A DNA stretch of 7,075 bases from an uncultured Rubritalea sp. (GTDB lineage: Bacteria > Verrucomicrobiota > Verrucomicrobiia > Verrucomicrobiales > Akkermansiaceae), in contig CALFBV010000144.1 in NCBI GenBank assembly GCA_937951395.1, positions 1 to 7,075 on the forward strand. The letters are read 5' to 3'. Shown here piece by piece: positions 6,028 to 7,075 of the stretch. Every line of letters starts with the position of its first letter. The stretch's first letter is position 1. Under the pieces are notes generated by a model. That model did no database searches. It was not told where the DNA came from and worked only from the letters and a program-made list of their open reading frames with translations. The position numbers were made by a program, and so were the translations under genes.

Positions 6028-7075
6028 ATGAAATTACGCAAAAATATAATCGCCTCTATCTGCCTTCTCACCCTAGCACCCTCAACAGCCAGCGCAGACA
6101 AATTCGTAATGAAAGATGGCTCCGTCATCAATGGCAGCATTATCAGCGAGACCAGCACTGACTACCTGCTTAGAGCAGAAGTCACCAAGAACGTCTACGC
6201 TGAGAAAACCGTGCTAAAATCTAGCGTAGCTGATATTAAAAAAACTGACCCCTCCATCGCAGCCTTCAAGAAACTTACCCCTCTATTACCTACACGTGAC
6301 CTCATGGAAGTGAATGAATATGAGACAATCATAAAATCCAGCCTCACGCCATTTCTGGAGAAATATCCATCTTCCCCACATTTTGAAGATGCAGAAAAAA
6401 TTCTTAGCACTCTTACAAATGAATATAACACCATCAAATCTGGCGGAATAAAACTCGGCGGCAAGCTACTCAGCGCAAAACAGATAGAAGCAGACAAATA
6501 CAACGTCCAAGCGGCTAAAGAATATCACAAATTCATGGGTTACGCAGCCAATAAAAAATACCGCCCCGCGCTCAGCACACTAGAGCGCTTGGAAGAAGCA
6601 TACCCTGATACTCAATACACACGTAAAGCCCAGAGATCCGCTCTCACCATTCTACCTCTCTATGGAGAAAAGCTCCAGAAACTCTATGATGGCTATGAAA
6701 TGCTCACGATAAAAAGAGAACGTGCGCTAGACGCCATGACCAGTAGCGATAAGATCCGCACAAAAAATATTTTTGCTCAAGAAGAACTCAAATACCAGCA
6801 ATTGTTAGACTCAGCCTCTAACAACAAGAAGAAAACCAAATGGCTCCCTATCAATTCCTATTTCAAAGAGCCAATTATGAGCAATCTCAAAATGATCCCG
6901 AACGAAATAAAGCGAATTACTATAGCATCCGAAAAGCCAACCATCGATGCAGGCAAACTCTATCGTGACACCTTCGCTGCATTAGCAAATGGAGATTACA
7001 CTAAAGCAAAAGAGCGCTTTGATAAATTCAAACGCACCAAGCCACCAGAAGGATTAATCAATGAACTAGAGCCAA
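6028..7075 (+). CDS. Secreted protein with N-terminal beta domain and helical (TPR-like) repeats, partial
   Basis: The reading frame opens at ATG 6028 and stays open for 349 codons to the window edge, so the C-terminus is missing. Residues 1-23 form a signal peptide (Arg4, Lys5, hydrophobic 7-18, cleavage ASA-DK at 23/24); Cys12 is not in a lipobox. Residues 25-72 form a small beta domain with KFVMKDGSVINGSIISE, a pattern seen in SH3-like 'F.l.dG..i.G.i' domains of secreted verrucomicrobial proteins. The segment LLPTRDLM (86-93) follows. The remainder is charged and helical, with TPR-like stretches at YAANKKYRPALSTLERLEEAYP (starting at 172) and FAALANGDYTKAKERFDKF (starting at 316), which suggests a protein-binding solenoid. 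I do not recognise a specific function; it loosely resembles the verrucomicrobial family named for a PTPDL motif, but I recall that only vaguely. It is divergent from the MenH-like gene, with a TATAAT box 34 bases before the start and no Shine-Dalgarno. Confidence 0.8.
   Translation, partial: MKLRKNIIASICLLTLAPSTASADKFVMKDGSVINGSIISETSTDYLLRAEVTKNVYAEKTVLKSSVADIKKTDPSIAAFKKLTPLLPTRDLMEVNEYETIIKSSLTPFLEKYPSSPHFEDAEKILSTLTNEYNTIKSGGIKLGGKLLSAKQIEADKYNVQAAKEYHKFMGYAANKKYRPALSTLERLEEAYPDTQYTRKAQRSALTILPLYGEKLQKLYDGYEMLTIKRERALDAMTSSDKIRTKNIFAQEELKYQQLLDSASNNKKKTKWLPINSYFKEPIMSNLKMIPNEIKRITIASEKPTIDAGKLYRDTFAALANGDYTKAKERFDKFKRTKPPEGLINELEP

Noticed and set aside
6195..6503. 102-codon minus-strand open frame
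   Set aside because: It is the shadow of the secreted protein gene at 6028, whose frame has a signal peptide and remains open across the whole right end.

Overview
The window is ordinary-looking bacterial chromosome, densely coded, of moderate GC (mid-40s percent by eye), with no tRNA, rRNA, CRISPR array, insertion sequence or phage gene that I can see. The best guess at the source is the Verrucomicrobiota (a Rubritalea-like lineage) or the wider Planctomycetota-Verrucomicrobiota group. This rests on three kinds of secreted protein: a prenyltransferase/squalene-cyclase-repeat protein, an adaptor-like protein with an acidic LTEETEE element in its coiled coil, and a 'KDG...I.G' beta domain joined to helical repeats. 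It also fits the near absence of Shine-Dalgarno sequences. The assignment is inference from remembered family distribution, not a database result.

Layout: two housekeeping genes read rightward, mutM/fpg (145-969, DNA glycosylase for oxidised purines) and rplI (1117-1575, ribosomal protein L9). A hairpin lies in the rplI leader, and a clear intrinsic terminator (1608-1637) follows rplI. This terminator sits between convergent transcripts and probably serves both. Four genes then read leftward from 5910 to 1679: a MenH-like alpha/beta hydrolase, a spermidine-synthase-fold protein, a secreted RND/HlyD-type adaptor, and a secreted alpha/alpha-toroid (squalene-cyclase-like) protein. Gaps between them are 48, 36 and 5 bases with no convincing terminator, so co-transcription is plausible. 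A 117-base divergent control region (5911-6027) separates this group from a rightward secreted protein of unknown function, which runs off the right edge.

The most interesting unit is the adaptor plus toroid pair. The adaptor has the lipoyl/coiled-coil/beta-barrel plan of an efflux adaptor, but no pump or outer-membrane channel is encoded in the window. Five bases downstream lies an exported alpha/alpha-toroid protein that keeps the repeat scaffold but lacks both the DXDD acid motif of class II terpene cyclases and the CGEQ thioester motif of complement-like proteins. Both have signal peptides and should meet outside the cytoplasm, so they may form an undescribed envelope complex. This is a hypothesis; the sequence shows only the linkage, the export signals and the missing motifs.
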